Below, piece by piece: positions 1 to 11,401 of a DNA stretch of 64,000 bases (its first letter is position 1; each line of letters starts with the position of its first letter). The position numbers and the translations under genes are program-made. The stretch is from Effrenium voratum (Eukaryota; Sar; Dinophyceae; Suessiales; Symbiodiniaceae): NCBI GenBank assembly GCA_963377175.1, contig CAUJNA010003317.1, forward strand, positions 62,001-126,000, given 5' to 3'. Under the pieces are notes generated by a model. The model was given only the letters and a program-made list of their open reading frames with translations. It searched no databases and was not told the DNA's origin.

Positions 1-192
1 ACATCATGGGGGGGGCTGCCGCCCTCCCCAACCCCCCTGCTGATTTGTAGAATGCTTACAGAGCTTAACCCCCTTGTTGAATCATCACTTCCTCGAACAT
101 CATGGGGGGGGCAGCCCCCCCCACCCCCGCTGATTTTCAGAATGTGTACAAATCTTAGCGCGCCCTTTGCTGAATCATCACTTCCTCGAATC
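1..192. repeat. Two direct copies of a ~96-bp G/C-tract unit
   Basis: Positions 1-96 and 97-192 are near-identical direct copies. Each begins acatcatgggg, runs through a G tract and a C tract, then a segment ending ttcctcga. No open frame here looks like protein. Confidence 0.8.
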
Positions 193-193
193 A

Positions 194-230
<37 letters not shown>

Positions 231-250
231 CGTTCTTTCTTTCTTTCTCG

Positions 251-282
<32 letters not shown>

Positions 283-293
283 GTTTTCTCCCT
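193..293. repeat. CT/CTTT polypyrimidine microsatellite
   Basis: About 100 bp of almost pure C and T on the + strand, mixing CTTT and CT units. Frames crossing it give only S/L/F or R/E/K low-complexity peptides. Mirror-symmetric polypurine/polypyrimidine tracts like this can form triplex DNA, which is general knowledge and not shown here. Confidence 0.95.
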
Positions 294-328
294 TTTTCTT
301 CATGTTTGTATCTCTGTATATTTTTCTT

Positions 329-705
329 CACTTGCGAAAATGCTGCGCCTGCGTCAAACTCTGCACCGTACCTTGCGAAAGTGCTGCGCCTGCCGCGAAA
401 TTGGTACCTCTTGCGAAAGTGTTTCGCCTGCCGCGAAATCTGGACCGCACCTTGCGAAAGACCTGCACCTGCCGCGAATCTGTACCTGACCTTGCTAAAG
501 TGCTGCGCCTGCAACGAAACTGTACCTGACCTTCCGAAAGTATTGCGCCTGCCACGCAATCTGTACCTGACCTTGCGAAAGTGCTGCGCCTGCTGCGAAA
601 TCTGTACCTGACCTGCGAAAGCATTGCGCCTACCTTGCGAAAGTGCTGCGCCTGCCACGAAATCTGCACCTGACCTTGCGAAAGTTCTTCGCCAGCCACG
701 AAATG
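329..705. repeat. Tandem array of ~40-bp units (ttgcgaaagtgctgcgcctg core)
   Basis: About nine degenerate copies of a unit with core ttgcgaaagtgctgcgcctg followed by a cgaaatctgtacctgacc-like segment. Length variation between copies shifts the reading frame, so the open frames on both strands are repeat artefacts. Confidence 0.9.
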
Positions 706-1940
706 AATATGTTTTTTTTGATCCCCTTTTTTTTTATTCTCTGATTTTTTCTAGTAAATCAATGAGAATAAGTTTTTGTTGATCCTAATAAGGTTTTTTT
801 GTTCTTCAGAAATAAGGCTTTTTTGATGCCTAAACTGATTTTTTGATCCCTCACCCCCTTTGCGGGGTCAAAGGTCCCTCATAGTTTCCCTGTCTTCGGC
901 CCCTACGGTGCGTACCCGCTCGTCCTTTTTTTGGTTTCATGGGTAAACCGCCTCGCACCATTTCCAAGTCACCAATTTGAGGGAAGCTGAATTGGTGAAT
1001 TTTAGAGGGAACACTGCAGGGAGAACCCTTACGCCATTTTGGGGGGTCGCCTATTTTAACACACACCCGTATGTTGACCCCGGATGAACAAAGCCCTGTC
1101 ATGTTTTCTTTATTGGGAGGTGTTTTCTCCCAAATGGATTTTCCAGAAAACTCCCCCGCAAGTATTCTGAGGCTCTCATGAGATGGTTCTACCTGGCTCC
1201 ATAAGGCTTAGCTCTTGTAACCATGCTGGTAGAACCAAATTCAATACTGAATAGGCTTGTGCGCTACGCACATACACGGATGATATTTTATGGTCTCCCC
1301 CCCGGCCCACACTTCAGCACGCGGGTCATGTGGTGTGCGTTTGTTTGCGTGTGTGTGTGTGTGAGCAACTATCTCTCCATACACAGATACATACATCATA
1401 TACACGCATAGGTACACACGTAATTATGTGTATGTATATATAAACATCCGCTTTTGCCTTGCCTCTTCCTTTCGAGACATAGGGGACGACACCGATTTTG
1501 GGGGCATTGGCGATTCGGGATAGACGAAAAAGTTGCTTATCTACCAGCTAGCAAACAGTCCTCCAAGACTATTTAGGGATAAACAATCTAGATTACCCCA
1601 GATGGCCAAGGTTTGGCGTGCTGATCTCTCCCAGAAATCACCCGGGTTGGCAAAGTTGAAGTATCCCAAGAGAAATGTGGCTTCGCATCCTTCTCATTTC
1701 CTAACACTTTAGTCACTTTTTGGGTTTGGGCCATTTTAGCAGTAAACAAAGAAAGCGCTGGCCAATCCACTCAAAATAAGCCTTTCGTCTTCCTTTGCAG
1801 AAACACTTTGGAGTGTCCTAGAAGATTGGGGGGCACCCGCTGAAGCGTAGTTGTTTCAAACCAGAAGGACACCAACCCTTCTTACGGCTCCATTGTCTAT
1901 CTCTCCGCTGGTTTGAAAGGCCAACAGGACAGCTGCAAAG
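706..1940. other. Non-coding stretch without clear genes
   Basis: T-rich at 710-845, then mixed sequence with a GT/CA-rich patch at 1340-1440. Positions 1691-1770 resemble repeat family F (cactttttgggtttgg followed by a ccattttagcagtaaac-like block). I see no convincing exon or RNA gene. Confidence 0.5.
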
Positions 1941-2035
1941 GGCCTTACGCTGTACAACCGCGTGGGCAAGTTTGCTACTGCAATGATTGCTCGCGCCTAC
2001 ACTGCGATCTGGACCAGAAGCCGCTTCACCAGAAG
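1941..2035 (+). CDS. Probable exon, unknown protein
   Basis: An AG acceptor at 1939-1940 opens a frame reading GLTLYNRVGKFATAMIARAY and on to a donor at 2036 (agaag|gtcct). The composition is protein-like with GC-rich third positions, unlike the flanks. It ends in phase 2, which fits the next island starting at 2097 after a ~61-bp intron. The product is not recognised. Confidence 0.5.
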
Positions 2036-2096
2036 GTCCTGGCATTCACGCCTGCGGCTGGATGGCCTGGCGCGCAAAAAAAACACAAAACATAAG

Positions 2097-2220
2097 CTGC
2101 CATGCCAAGGCCCCGGGGCCCAAGGCCCCCTATGTGGCACGCAAGGCGGAGCTCAGCTCCACACAGCAGCTCTCATTTGTGGAGCGCTTTCAGGAGACAC
2201 TGGCCACTCAGTTTGACAAG
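2097..2220 (+). CDS. Probable exon, unknown protein
   Basis: It follows the AG at 2095-2096 and joins in phase to the exon at 1941-2035 (the split codon makes Ser). It encodes an Ala/Pro/Lys stretch and then a helical segment including ELSSTQQLSFVERFQETL. The 3' boundary is not resolved; possible GA or GT donors lie at 2221-2240. Confidence 0.45.
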
Positions 2221-3614
2221 GGACATTGCGATGGTCCTCCACGACAACTCACAAATTCCGACGGATCACTCCACTAGCCCGGGACACTAAGCATATAAAG
2301 CTGCAAGTTTGAAGTGTTTTTGGGGTACTTGCCACTCAGGAAGTGACACTTGATTATTCCTTTTCCTGGATGCATTCCCTTGAAGAGGATTCCAATTCTA
2401 TGTCGAGTCCGATTTGTTCCTTACATGAAATGGCGGTGGGTTATTTAGAGGGTGCCATTTTCCACCTTTGCTGAAGGGAAGCGACAAGGAAACCCCACCC
2501 ATGTGAGGGGTCAGCATTCAAAACCCCAAAAAGGGCCAGCTTTGTAGGTTCTACTATGGTGAGCAACAATCAGTTGCCCCAATTGCGGCCGACCCATTTC
2601 CTGGTTGAAATCTCCAACACGTTCGATTTCTGTCCCTGTTGGTTCTGTATGCTAGCTGACTGTTATGGGGTGCACTTGGATGTTCGGCCAACTTAGAAAG
2701 TGGTTTGGCCACCTGGTCAGAACCCGCTGATAGCAGGGTTGTCTCCACTTACAGGTACTTATAAAGGGGTTATCACCTAGGTTACCAACCACCTCTTATG
2801 CCTGAGCCCCCCGAGCAGAGTGTCGGGGCTTGGCGGTGTGCAGGTGTCGGCGCTGGCATTGCGAAGCCGCACGGATACCCATCGGATCCGGATTCCGGAT
2901 GGGGCGGGCCAACGGGACGTCCAACTCCAAAAGGAGCCACATCCAAGGTGGTTGGCTTTTTCCATGGTTTCCATTGAAACCTACAAAAGGACAGAACTTG
3001 GGGAAGAATTGCAAGGGGGGGTGGTTATAGTGACTTTCCCCTGGCTTTCAGAACCGGAAAAAAGGGAACCCCGGTAAATAAGTCGAGGGCCTCCAGCGCT
3101 CGCCTATCCACTGCTTTGTGGTTCCAGGGATTTTCGACATGGAAACAAGCAGGCAAATCGGGGGGTACTGGACAGAAATCCCACGCAAACCATGTAGAAC
3201 TGAGGGGCTCCTCACAAAGTACTTTGACCCTGACATTTTTTTGTTCGCACATAAGTGTGTGAACTTATAGTCATTTGTTTTTTTATGCCCGATGGCGGCT
3301 TCCCTTGCGTTGGTTATAGATCACGTCCGCGGGGGCTCACACAGCGAAATAAAAGCAAAGGACCAGGTCTCCCTAAGTATCACCCAGACTTTCAGCAACC
3401 GGCGATTGCAGGCACCATTCACCACGGCGACGGGAAGGGTGCCACCACGATCCTCTTCTGGCCCTCATTCACCACGGCCAAGAACAGCAACGTCCGGAGA
3501 AACCAGACACGAGCTCGTCTGTCCGAAAGAAAGCCTCGGAGAAATTGGCGGGAGAATGCGCGTCTGTGGCACGCGGCGAGAACTGGTGTTTTGTTTTACC
3601 AGGCCCGGCTGTGG

Positions 3615-3748
3615 CTGGTTGGTTGGTTGGTTGGTCGGTCGGTCGGTCGGTCGGTCGGTTGGTAGGTTGGTAGGTTGGTAGGTTGGTAGGTTGGTAGGTT
3701 GGTAGGTAGGTAGGTAGGTAGGTTGGTTGGTTGGTTGGTTGGTTGGGC
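3615..3748. repeat. GGTT/GGTC/GGTA tetranucleotide array
   Basis: Tetranucleotide tract of GGTT, GGTC, then GGTAGGTT and GGTA units. It accounts for the WLVGR and PTNQPTYLPT reading frames on the two strands. Confidence 0.95.
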
Positions 3749-4883
3749 GGCCACATCCCCAGCATCACCTGCCTCGATTTGGTGGCGAGTGAGTGTTGGG
3801 CAGTTGGGTGGGTCTAAGGTTGATTTTATCTCGGGATTTTTGGTTGGCTTAGGGCTGGCGTGTGCTAGGTGTGCGGTTTGGTGAAAATGCTCACCCCATC
3901 GATGCGCCCAGATGCACCCAGTTGGTAGATGTAGACGTTGTTCCTTTGAAAGACCCACACTCGACCTTGAAATTTTAGATGTAGCGGGGGTGTCCAAAAC
4001 AGAGGTCCTTTGCCGGACCCTGGTTTCATGTTGCCGCTAGGCGGATCCTACTTTTGGGGTCTATCCATCCATCCTTTTACCCCAACGCGCCCTGAACGGC
4101 AATGCGGTTCGGTGAATGGTATTTGTATCACCGACACATGTTTATTTAAGATATCCGTTGTGTCAAGAAGACCTTGGTATGTCCGCAAACATGTGCATAT
4201 ATCTATGCATGTTCGGGGCAAGGCACGGGGCACGTGGCCCCTCCGGGGTCCTTGAAAGCATGACCTCCATTCAAACCCTCTCCCAGCCTTTATGCCTTGG
4301 ACCCAGAAAGTCGGTCCCTGGACCTAGTGTTAGCTGATGGCTTCTCCAAGTCATCAACCCCATTATTTTCCAACTTCCCGGGTCTGAGGTTGGTCCCGTT
4401 GAATTTGCTTGGATCTTTGGACCTCTTTTTTTTGGGGGGCTGAAGCAGGGGGGGAGACCCCCCGAATTGGACCCACAAAAAGTTAAAGCACGTTTGCAGA
4501 GGGGTCCTTCCACCAAGCAAGGTGGAGGTGCTTTTCTCTTGCATTCCAGTTGGTTCAAGTCCGAGCCGGCGCGAAGAGGCCAACTTGGTAAGTTATTCAC
4601 CGAGGTTGTCGCTGATCCTCTTAGTGAGGACAACCCTGGGTTTTAACATGTTGTAGCCCAAATACTGTAAACAACAACCGAACTCGGCTACGCAAAAGGA
4701 TGCATAAATACCTTAGCCTGGTTGTTGACCCTGTGATGTTAGACCATTGTTACACTTAGACCTGTGTTTTGTTTCTTCTGCTTTTGTTCATATATATATA
4801 TATATATAATATTATATTTGTTTTATTTCTTCTTTTTTTTTCCGGGGGCTTCTTTCTTGCTGGTTCTCAGCAGGAAATGAGTT

Positions 4884-4961
4884 GGAATGACCCCTATAAA
4901 CCATCCTGCATGGTTTCCTTTAAGGGAATCCCTACCTTCATTCCAAACCCTGGGTCATTCC
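4884..4961. mobile_element. Family E short TIR element
   Basis: Starts GGAATGACCC and ends GGGTCATTCC, a perfect 10-bp inverted repeat around 78 bp. The interior cctataaaccat and gtttcctttaagg blocks recur at ~10470, 14950 and 15535, so this is a dispersed family. It has no coding capacity. Confidence 0.65.
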
Positions 4962-5021
4962 TACCTATCGCGCCAGCAACTGCTCTAGAAGGTTGAGTTT
5001 TCTAAGTCAACAGCAACGCAG

Positions 5022-5137
5022 CTGTTTTGAGCGCGTGTTGAGTTTTTCCCATTCGAGACCAGGCGCGCGCAGTCAGCCTCCCCAGGGGCCTTGGTCGGGC
5101 ACTCGACAGGGCTTGAGGCGAAGGGTGTCGGGCCCAG
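5022..5137 (+). CDS. Probable exon, unknown protein
   Basis: GC-rich open island after the AG at 5020-5021. It encodes CFERVLSFSHSRPGARSQPP and then a basic, Gly/Arg-rich stretch. A GA donor (cccag|gaaacc) would close it at 5137. The acceptor is 60 bp downstream of a family E element. No domain recognised. Confidence 0.4.
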
Positions 5138-5542
5138 GAAACCAAAAGGCCACCCTGGCCATTTACTTCGTATCCTATCTTGAGAACGCGTAGGCGTGAC
5201 ACCCCTCGACTGCCTTTAGTTGTGCCCTTTTTCGGGTGTTTGGGAAAACAGACGGCACTGGCCCCAGCTTGATCCTAACCATTTATCAGCTGAATCGGTC
5301 TCTCAGAAGGATACCCAGGGTCATGCTTCCTTCCCACCAAGCAAAACATGTAGTTATGCCTTTGGGTGACGTTTGGTTGAAAGTAGATGGCCCGGGTTTT
5401 TGTTTGGCTCTCATTTATCAATCTGCCCATCCATGTTTTTCCAAGAGGACACCTCAATCAGCTCTCCACTTTACCATCTTTCTCATGGGACACCTAAACC
5501 TATCTGCGCCTGAGGAAGCATAGCTTTGGTTTTCTTTGCCAG

Positions 5543-5647
5543 CGAAGCGACAGATGGCGTCTGAGCTCCCGCGGAGAAAAAATGCTGCTGAGGCCAGAGC
5601 CAAAGCCGGCGGTGGAGGCAGAGACTCTGTCGGACCCAGACCTCCAG
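5543..5647 (+). CDS. Probable 35-residue exon, unknown protein
   Basis: Bounded by ttgccag| at 5542 and cctccag|gttgc at 5648, both phase 0, giving exactly 35 codons (RSDRWRLSSRGEKMLLRPEP then KPAVEAETLSDPDLQ). Both splice sites are canonical and the alternative frames are less protein-like. Function unknown. Confidence 0.5.
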
Positions 5648-5930
5648 GTTGCTTCCCTACGGCCAAGTGTTTTTTTGTTTTTAAGCGAAGGGTCGCCTTT
5701 TTGGGTGTTGGTTTAAAGGGGGGCCAAGCACCTGACTGGTCACTTATGATTATGTTTGATTGGCGAACATAAGTATTGTGATTCGCCCAGAATGTGGACT
5801 CCTCATCAACGTCCCTTGACACCGAAAGGATCACTGCCACTTGTTGGGGGTCCCTATTTTGACACAGTCTGAGGGGATCATTTCCATCATTGGTACGGTC
5901 CTCCAGATTAATTCAACCCTCAGCTTTGTA

Positions 5931-6032
5931 TTGGTGTGTCTTTTTATTGGGGATCTTCCAAAATGATGGTTTTCCTGTTGGTGTCCCTTTTAACACCACA
6001 CAAGCTGGGGTACCATAAAAGAAGACACACCC
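5931..6032. mobile_element. Family B TIR element (GGTGTGTC type)
   Basis: Left end ttggtgtgtctttttattgg mirrors right end ccataaaagaagacacaccc over about 20 bp. The interior (aaaatgatggttttcc, then tggtgtcccttttaacacca) matches copies at 32116 and 45567. Length ~100 bp, non-coding. Confidence 0.7.
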
Positions 6033-6654
6033 GAAGTTTCTTTTCTCCGAATGGGACCCACCCAACTGCTTTGGCTTTTGGTTTCCCTTGCAATTGAATT
6101 ATCCTAGGCTCATTGAATACCCTTGCAATTTTTGATTTCCCTTGTGTTGCTTTCCATGGCAGTTTGGTTTCCCTGTGTTTTTCCCTTGGCTCTTGATACA
6201 ATTGAAATCTTGCTAGAACCTCCCAAGTTTAGCTTGGTGGTGCATTTTTGGAGTGGCAACTCAGTTCCTCACTCCGCCCAAGTTCTTGAGTCAATCAGTC
6301 AGCTTCCTTCCGGTAGGAAAAGGGCCACGCTCATACAAGTTCAAGCCATTGGCTCTTGGCTTTGGGCTTTTTTTGGCTGGAGGCCTTTTTTGTAGGTTAC
6401 CATCTTGTGATTCCAAGACCTGAGTCACAAAGCAGGGATGAGCATCCCTCTTTGTCCTCGGACTTGTTCTCCACATATGATTTGGCAGTTCCAGAAAAGT
6501 TCAGACTCCCTACGGGTTGTTTCCTTTTCTCACTTTTTGGGTTTGGGAACCATGTCAGTGGTAAGCAACAAGTTTTTGGAGCTTGGGCCAATCCACTCCT
6601 TCGCTTGGTGCGTCCGTTTTCCCAAATCCATCCAAAAGCGGGAGGAACCCACCG

Positions 6655-6790
6655 CCTCACTTCTGGAGTTCTGTTTCAGACTGAAATGTCACTGTTTGGG
6701 CTTGGTTGCCATTTTAGCGGTAAACCACACGGTGATCTGGGGAGCCCTCTCTTTTTTTGCGGACCCTCCACTCGTTGGGAAGTGAGAGGT
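6655..6790. repeat. Family F dispersed repeat
   Basis: Begins cctcacttctgg and ends ggaagtgagagg, with the shared interior ggttgccattttagcggtaa. Related blocks occur near 1691, 6538, 6858, 7349, 10205-10372 and 18955-19030. It abuts a short family A copy at 6792. Confidence 0.55.
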
Positions 6791-6791
6791 T

Positions 6792-6847
6792 CTAGGTCCC
6801 TCAGTGCCCATTTACCCGTTTTTGGGGAGGGTTACTGAAGGACCTAA
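6792..6847. mobile_element. Internally deleted family A TIR element
   Basis: Carries both family A ends (CTAGGTCC and GGACCTAA) but only 56 bp in total. It has lost the interior seen in full copies such as 7585-7705. Confidence 0.6.
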
Positions 6848-6953
6848 TTAGTAGTCACTTTTTGGGTTTGGTTGCCGTTTGTCGGTACACCAAACGGTGC
6901 TCGGGAGCGTGCTCTTTTTTTTGGTTGTGGCTTTTCTCGTTGGGAAGTGGGAG

Positions 6954-7078
6954 GTTTCTCGATCGCGACGCCAGGCGCTGCCCGTGGGTCGTCTTTATGA
7001 CACCGAGCTCGTGCAGTACCAGGCGACTCCACGATCCGAGATCACTCGTTCGGAGATTTTCGGAGCGGACTGGCAGCG
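6954..7078 (+). CDS. Probable exon, unknown protein (joins 7287)
   Basis: Acceptor gggag| at 6953 follows a T-rich tract. The frame reads VSRSRRQALPVGRLYDTELV and continues to DWQR at a donor at 7079 (cagcg|gtcgc), phase 2. The island at 7287 starts with the one base needed to complete the Arg codon, so the two exons join without a frame shift. Product unknown. Confidence 0.55.
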
Positions 7079-7286
7079 GTCGCTCTTTTGTTTCTTCCTT
7101 TTTTCTTCTTCTGTTTCCATTTGCTTAAGAATATTGTTTGATTTACAGAGCGTCTATATGGAATATGTACCCACATTGACCTTCCAAATGGGTCAACTGT
7201 TGGTAAGCATTGCCTACATCGATTGTGGGGGTCTTGTCCCTTCTTGGCTTCAAAGGGAATCTATCGCTGGTCCTCGTAAATGGAAG

Positions 7287-7341
7287 GCCTGGCGCAGCTG
7301 CCCTTGAACTCACGGAAGCCAAGCTCCGTTTCGTCACTTGG
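7287..7341 (+). CDS. Probable exon, unknown protein
   Basis: Follows aatggaag| and continues in phase from the exon ending 7078 with PGAAALELTEAKLRFVTW. A GC donor (cttgg|gcgggg) would close it in phase 0. The helical, charged composition and phase fit are the evidence; family F repeat sequence begins a few bases downstream. Confidence 0.5.
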
Positions 7342-7584
7342 GCGGGGTTTGGACCATTCTAGTGGCAAGCACCTGAGTGATGGGAAGTTTTTCTTGGCCA
7401 ATTCAATAATTGTAGCGACGGGTCCCGGACGTTTTTAGAACCTGATGCTCTGAGAGGGTGCTGTCGTGCACTTCCCCCACGGTGTGAGTTAGACATGTCC
7501 CGGGATAAGTATTTTCTTCCCTTGGAATTCCGCCTTGGCTCCCTCACAGTCCACGCTTGTGTCAGGGTAAAGTTTGACATGTGA

Positions 7585-7705
7585 CTATGTCCCCCAGCTA
7601 GGTGCCCTTTTGCCGTTTTCATTTCTGGGGGAGGGTTCCCGTACTAAAATAGACTACAGAAAAAAGTTGGTACCCTTATTCTGACCTCTCTACTGGAGGA
7701 CTTAG
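7585..7705. mobile_element. Family A TIR element with 4-bp target duplication
   Basis: A 121-bp element with inverted ends ctatgtcccccag and ctggaggacttag; the family consensus is CTAGGTCC(C/T)CCAG. It is flanked directly by GTGA on both sides. The interior has the hallmark ttcccgtactaaaatagact and the tacccttatt block. Its terminal AG lies exactly where the next open island begins. Confidence 0.75.
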
Positions 7706-7992
7706 GTGAGCCGCAATCAACACCGGGCAGTCCCTCAACTGTCGCTCACAAACCCGGGCTTTCATTCTGGCGCGGTCGACCTTATCCCAAACGAGGCCCT
7801 TTGCAGCCGGGGGACCCAGGAATTCACCGGCCGAATGTGATTGCATTCGACAAGGTACCTATGAAGATGTCGGTCTCAGAGAAAAACAGCAAAATCAACG
7901 AGATCAAACGGGTACTTGGAGAAAGACACACCTTGATCTGCATGAACCACATCCATTATATTCAAGAGCCACCTTGCGAACTTCCACTTTAA
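7706..7992 (+). CDS. Probable exon(s) directly after a family A element
   Basis: Coding-like sequence begins on the base after the element's terminal AG. In phase 0, continuing from the exon ending 7341, it reads VSRNQHRAVPQLSLTNPGF and stays protein-like to about 7795. A second frame stays open from 7708 to a stop at 7990-7992 and includes EKNSKINEIKRVLGERHTLI. An internal AG at 7804-7805 could start that as a separate terminal exon. Which frame is used where is unresolved. Confidence 0.4.
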
Positions 7993-8043
7993 TTTAATCC
8001 CAACTTCCAGGTACCTCTTGAGTACCCACCCTAATATTCCACA

Positions 8044-8319
8044 GCTTCCACTTGGCGCTTGGGTTTCCGGAGTTCTTGGGCGCCCGATTTTTTTTTCGGG
8101 GACTCGCTGGGCTCCTTCATCGCCTTCGAGCGATCGCAGCGCGGAGCGCAGGGCCGCGGCCTGGGCCTCGCGGGGCAGCAGGCGGTGCTCACGCGGCGCA
8201 TGCCGCGGTCCATCGTCACCGCCAGCTCCGCTGAAGGCGCGGGGCGCGCGCGGCGCCCGCGCGCAAGCCGCGCGCGAGCGTCAGGGCCGCCTTTAAAACA
8301 GCCCTCGTCGACTTCTGAA
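8044..8319 (+). CDS. Probable GC-rich exon, unknown protein
   Basis: Follows ttccacag| at 8043; the strongly coding part is ~8105-8319. The favoured frame includes GSFIAFERSQRGAQGRGLGL, then a long Arg/Ala-rich basic segment to a donor (tctgaa|gtacct). GC reaches the highest level in the window. Two other + frames are also open, so frame choice is tentative. A disordered, nucleic-acid-binding region would fit the composition, but that is a guess. Confidence 0.4.
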
Positions 8320-10110
8320 GTACCTGAAATTTGAGTTGCTCAAATGAAGTCATGGTTGCATGGGGGGATTAAACGAAGTGATGCGTCTTGCTCCTTTTGT
8401 TGAGGAGGGGTTGCCACCCTTTACCAGCAACATGGTGTTTTTGTTTTCGTTTTTACCATGGCCCCTGGGTGTTTGGGCGTTTCGTAAGGTGACACCCCCA
8501 GTTCTCCTTGTTAGTGCCGCAAGCGGGTTCTTTTTTCCGGGTTACTCTTGCTAAGTGGCTTGCCTTCTTTTGTGTGTCGCGTGCTGCAAGGGAGGGGGGG
8601 CTACTGTCAGTGAAGGAATTCCTTTCGGGCGTTCCATTTACCTCATTTCCGGGTGAAATCGAATTCCAAGATGGCCGAAATGAGGTGCAGAAATGGTCAA
8701 GCGGATGTTCGGGCGAACTGGATAGGTGGCTTACCTGTTGAATGGTGGGTCAAGAATTGGTACCCAAAATGGGTTGCCCTGATAAATGGAGAAGGACATT
8801 CAAGCCTGCGGTCCGATTCCTGGTGGTTTCATTTTGATGCATGCTGGCAACCGTTGTGCAACTGGCAGTTGTTGTTGCTGTTTGTATAGTCACTGCAAGG
8901 ATTGATGGCTGTTTGGCCCCTCATACCACAAAAGCGGTGTTGTATAAGACACGACCGCATGGAGAAGCGGGCTCATGGGTCTAAATGAGGCGTGACACAA
9001 GAACAACAGAAACGACCACGGACCTGTTGTGACCTTGGAAGGGTATCGGTGTCCCAAGTTGGTAACTCAAGACAGGTAGCCTCAAAGACGACCCACCCTT
9101 GCGTATAACGCATCTCTATAATGTTGGAACTTGATTAATAAAGGACCCCCCCATCACCAATGGAGGCACTGGAATTCTGTACGTCTCACTTTTGGGACGT
9201 CCAAACAATGGAGGATTTTGTGGCCCAATTCTACTTGAGTATTGCAACCACTTCTTCCTGAGCAGACTTTTTGGAATACTAATTACGTTAGTAGCCATTC
9301 AAAGGGTGTGCCTTTCAGCCAGGGAGGGCTTGAGCTAGAAAGGAACCAATTGAAAGGGGAATGCAAGTGGGCCACCGATTGAAAGGGGAATGCTTTCAAG
9401 CAAGTGGGCGACCAATTGAAAGGGGAATGCTTTTAAGTAAGCGGGCCACCAATTAAAAGGGGAATGCGTTTGAGTAAAGCAACTGACAGTTTATTTTCTG
9501 GAGGGGGCTGGGGGCTTGCAACTAAAGGATGCCATTGTTGTGGTTCAGTGGAGTCTGTGAGGGGTACCCTTGTCCTGATTGTTGTTTTTGTTTTCTTTCA
9601 TGTTTTAAACACGGTTTAATAAAGAATTTGCAGTTTCAGGGCTGGGGATGGTCTTCAACTTTTAGAGGTTTCAGCTGGCTTTGGGTTTTGTGTTTGAGCA
9701 AGCAAGTAAAAGGGGAATGCTTTGAAGCAAGTGGGCTACCATCAACAATTTGTGGATAATTTTGGGATTGGTGGATATATTTGTTGGATCCCTCCCCCCC
9801 CCGCCCGGGCAAAAACAACTTTCAGTTATTCTGGTGCCCATCAACAATGGGGGTGAACCTCAATAAGGAAAAACTTTGCATTATTGACTATCCCATGATT
9901 AATCGGGTGTCAACATTATATGTATAGATATATGTATAGTAATGTATAATTTGGTGCATTTTGCTTGGATGTTAGGACTTTAACTTTTTGCCAACTAATG
10001 GGGTTTCCGTATTAAACCACTCAAAGTTGTATACTTTTAGCAGAGGAGCAGATTTTGCAACCAAGAATATGTACATGCACAGCTCTTCCATCTTGCTTGA
10101 ACGGTTGCAG
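8320..10110. other. Intron-like spacer
   Basis: Mostly AT-balanced unique sequence with a small tandem array at 9343-9478 and a microsatellite-like tatgtatag patch near 9918. I see no exon with matching splice sites. Confidence 0.4.
9343..9478. repeat. Four ~36-40-bp tandem copies (ttgaaaggggaatgc)
   Basis: Units of ccaattgaaaggggaatgc plus tttcaagcaagtgggc repeat about four times with small differences. A further diverged copy lies near 9700-9735. Confidence 0.75.
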
Positions 10111-10217
10111 GGTCGCGGGCTTGTTCACAGGCTACTACACTCGAGGCTGCTTCAGCCGGCTGAGGGCGCGGGGCCTAACCTTTCGAGCGAACACAGACCC
10201 ACAGCCTCACTCCCTGA
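10111..10217 (+). CDS. Probable exon, unknown protein
   Basis: Acceptor ggttgcag| at 10110. The frame reads VAGLFTGYYTRGCFSRLRAR and runs to a donor at 10218 (ctga|gttcc). Family F repeat sequence (10205-10372) starts at the exon end, so part of the 3' end may be repeat. No domain recognised. Confidence 0.45.
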
Positions 10218-10601
10218 GTTCCGTTTCGGACTTGCGTCGCTTTGTGGGTTTGGTCGCCATGTTGGTAAGCAAAAACGTGACTGGAGCTTTTGTTCACTTG
10301 TTGGGTTTGGGTGCAATTTTAGTGGCAATCAACAAGTGACGGGAGGTTTTGTTGGTCAATCTACTCGGAATTGAGGAGCCTGGAAGTTGCCATGTTGCTA
10401 CACTTGCCTGTTTGGTTTCAAAGAACGTCACCAAGGGAAGCAAGCAACTTGGCGGGTTCTCAGTAGGGAATGAGGGAATGACCTCTATAAACCATCCCCC
10501 ATAGTTTCCTTTAAGGGAATCCCTGGGTTCCTTACGCTTGGTTTTATCAGAGGCCTACAGGGACATTTCCCAATTCAACCGGATTCCCTATTTTCTGAGT
10601 G

Positions 10602-10710
10602 GTTCCCAGGCACCCGGTTCCTTAGGTTTTTGTTTCTTTTCATTTGGTTTGATGGGTTTGCGAAGTTAACCCACTGAAAGTTATTTATCCGGGGATCTGA
10701 AAACGAACAG
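10602..10710. repeat. Family H repeat acting as an intron
   Basis: Begins GTTCCCAGGCACCCGGTTCC and ends gaaaacgaacag, immediately before a coding-like island. Copies with the same layout occur at 23664, 26277 and 26911. The first base pair is GT and the last AG, as in an intron. Confidence 0.55.
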
Positions 10711-10826
10711 CCCATTGAGCTCCCAAGCGGCACGTGCTAGCTCAACTCGAGGACATGAAGAAGGAAAGCGCTTGCGAATCGCCTCTCTGTTTCGGCTTGA
10801 CGGCGATTCATTGCTGGACAACCAGG
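10711..10826 (+). CDS. Probable exon flush with a family H repeat
   Basis: Starts on the base after the repeat's terminal ACAG. The frame reads PLSSQAARASSTRGHEEGKR then LRIASLFRLDGDSLLDNQ, closing at a GC donor (ccagg|gctcc). Codons are GC3-rich compared with the flanks. No family recognised. Confidence 0.5.
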
Positions 10827-11221
10827 GCTCCTTAAAAGATACATGTTGCAACCATTTGAAACATGTTGCTTTTGCAACACCAAAATAATGGGAAACCACC
10901 ATTTGCAAGTTGCAATGTTCAGGTGTATAATGCCTCCGGATCCCTGACAACTGCCCCTCTTTGGTAGGAATCCCATTCGACTAGGAGAGGGTTCGCGAGC
11001 CCCTTGCGGGTTAGGGTTCCCTGAGCCCCTGAAAAGCCTCCAAGCCCCGGCCTATGGAGGAAGGCCCGGTCAGCCGAAAAAGTGTCATGTTAAACATGCG
11101 GTGCCAGGCAGTTTGCTTTTAACTTTTGAGCTGAGCCTCCCCAACTGATGGACATGAAGCACCATTTATGCGGTTTATCCTGGTATTCATCCGTCCCAAC
11201 TGGTGCATAATGGTTATGGCT

Positions 11222-11344
11222 TGTGTACTTCCCCTTTCTCTCAGGATCCTTCTCTTGCCAGCCCGCCCCCCCCCCCCCCCCGGGGAAAATGGGTGGTTTC
11301 TACAGAGAACGATGAGTGAAGAGCATGGGAACTCAACCCTTAGA
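11222..11344. mobile_element. Diverged family K element
   Basis: Recognisable by cttcccctttctctcaggatcc on the left, a gagaacgatgagtgaagagc block and the right end ctcaacccttag. It contains a poly-C run of about 18 bases not seen in the other copies. Confidence 0.5.
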
Positions 11345-11401
11345 CCTAGTTTGAGATTTTGAGACACCCATATTATTCATCCACTCACCCCAACCTCTTC
11401 T

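Larger units (their letters stand above)
2221..5021. other. Intron-like spacer with repeats
   Basis: Apart from the GGTT array (3615-3748) and a family E element (4884-4961) I see no firm exon. A GC-rich patch at 2810-2900 and another at 3085-3180 could be exonic, but neither has a clear frame with matching splice sites. A TA dinucleotide run lies at 4790-4810. Confidence 0.4.

Noticed and set aside
191..699. Open frames on both strands over the first 700 bp
   Set aside because: Produced by the CT microsatellite and the ~40-bp tandem array.
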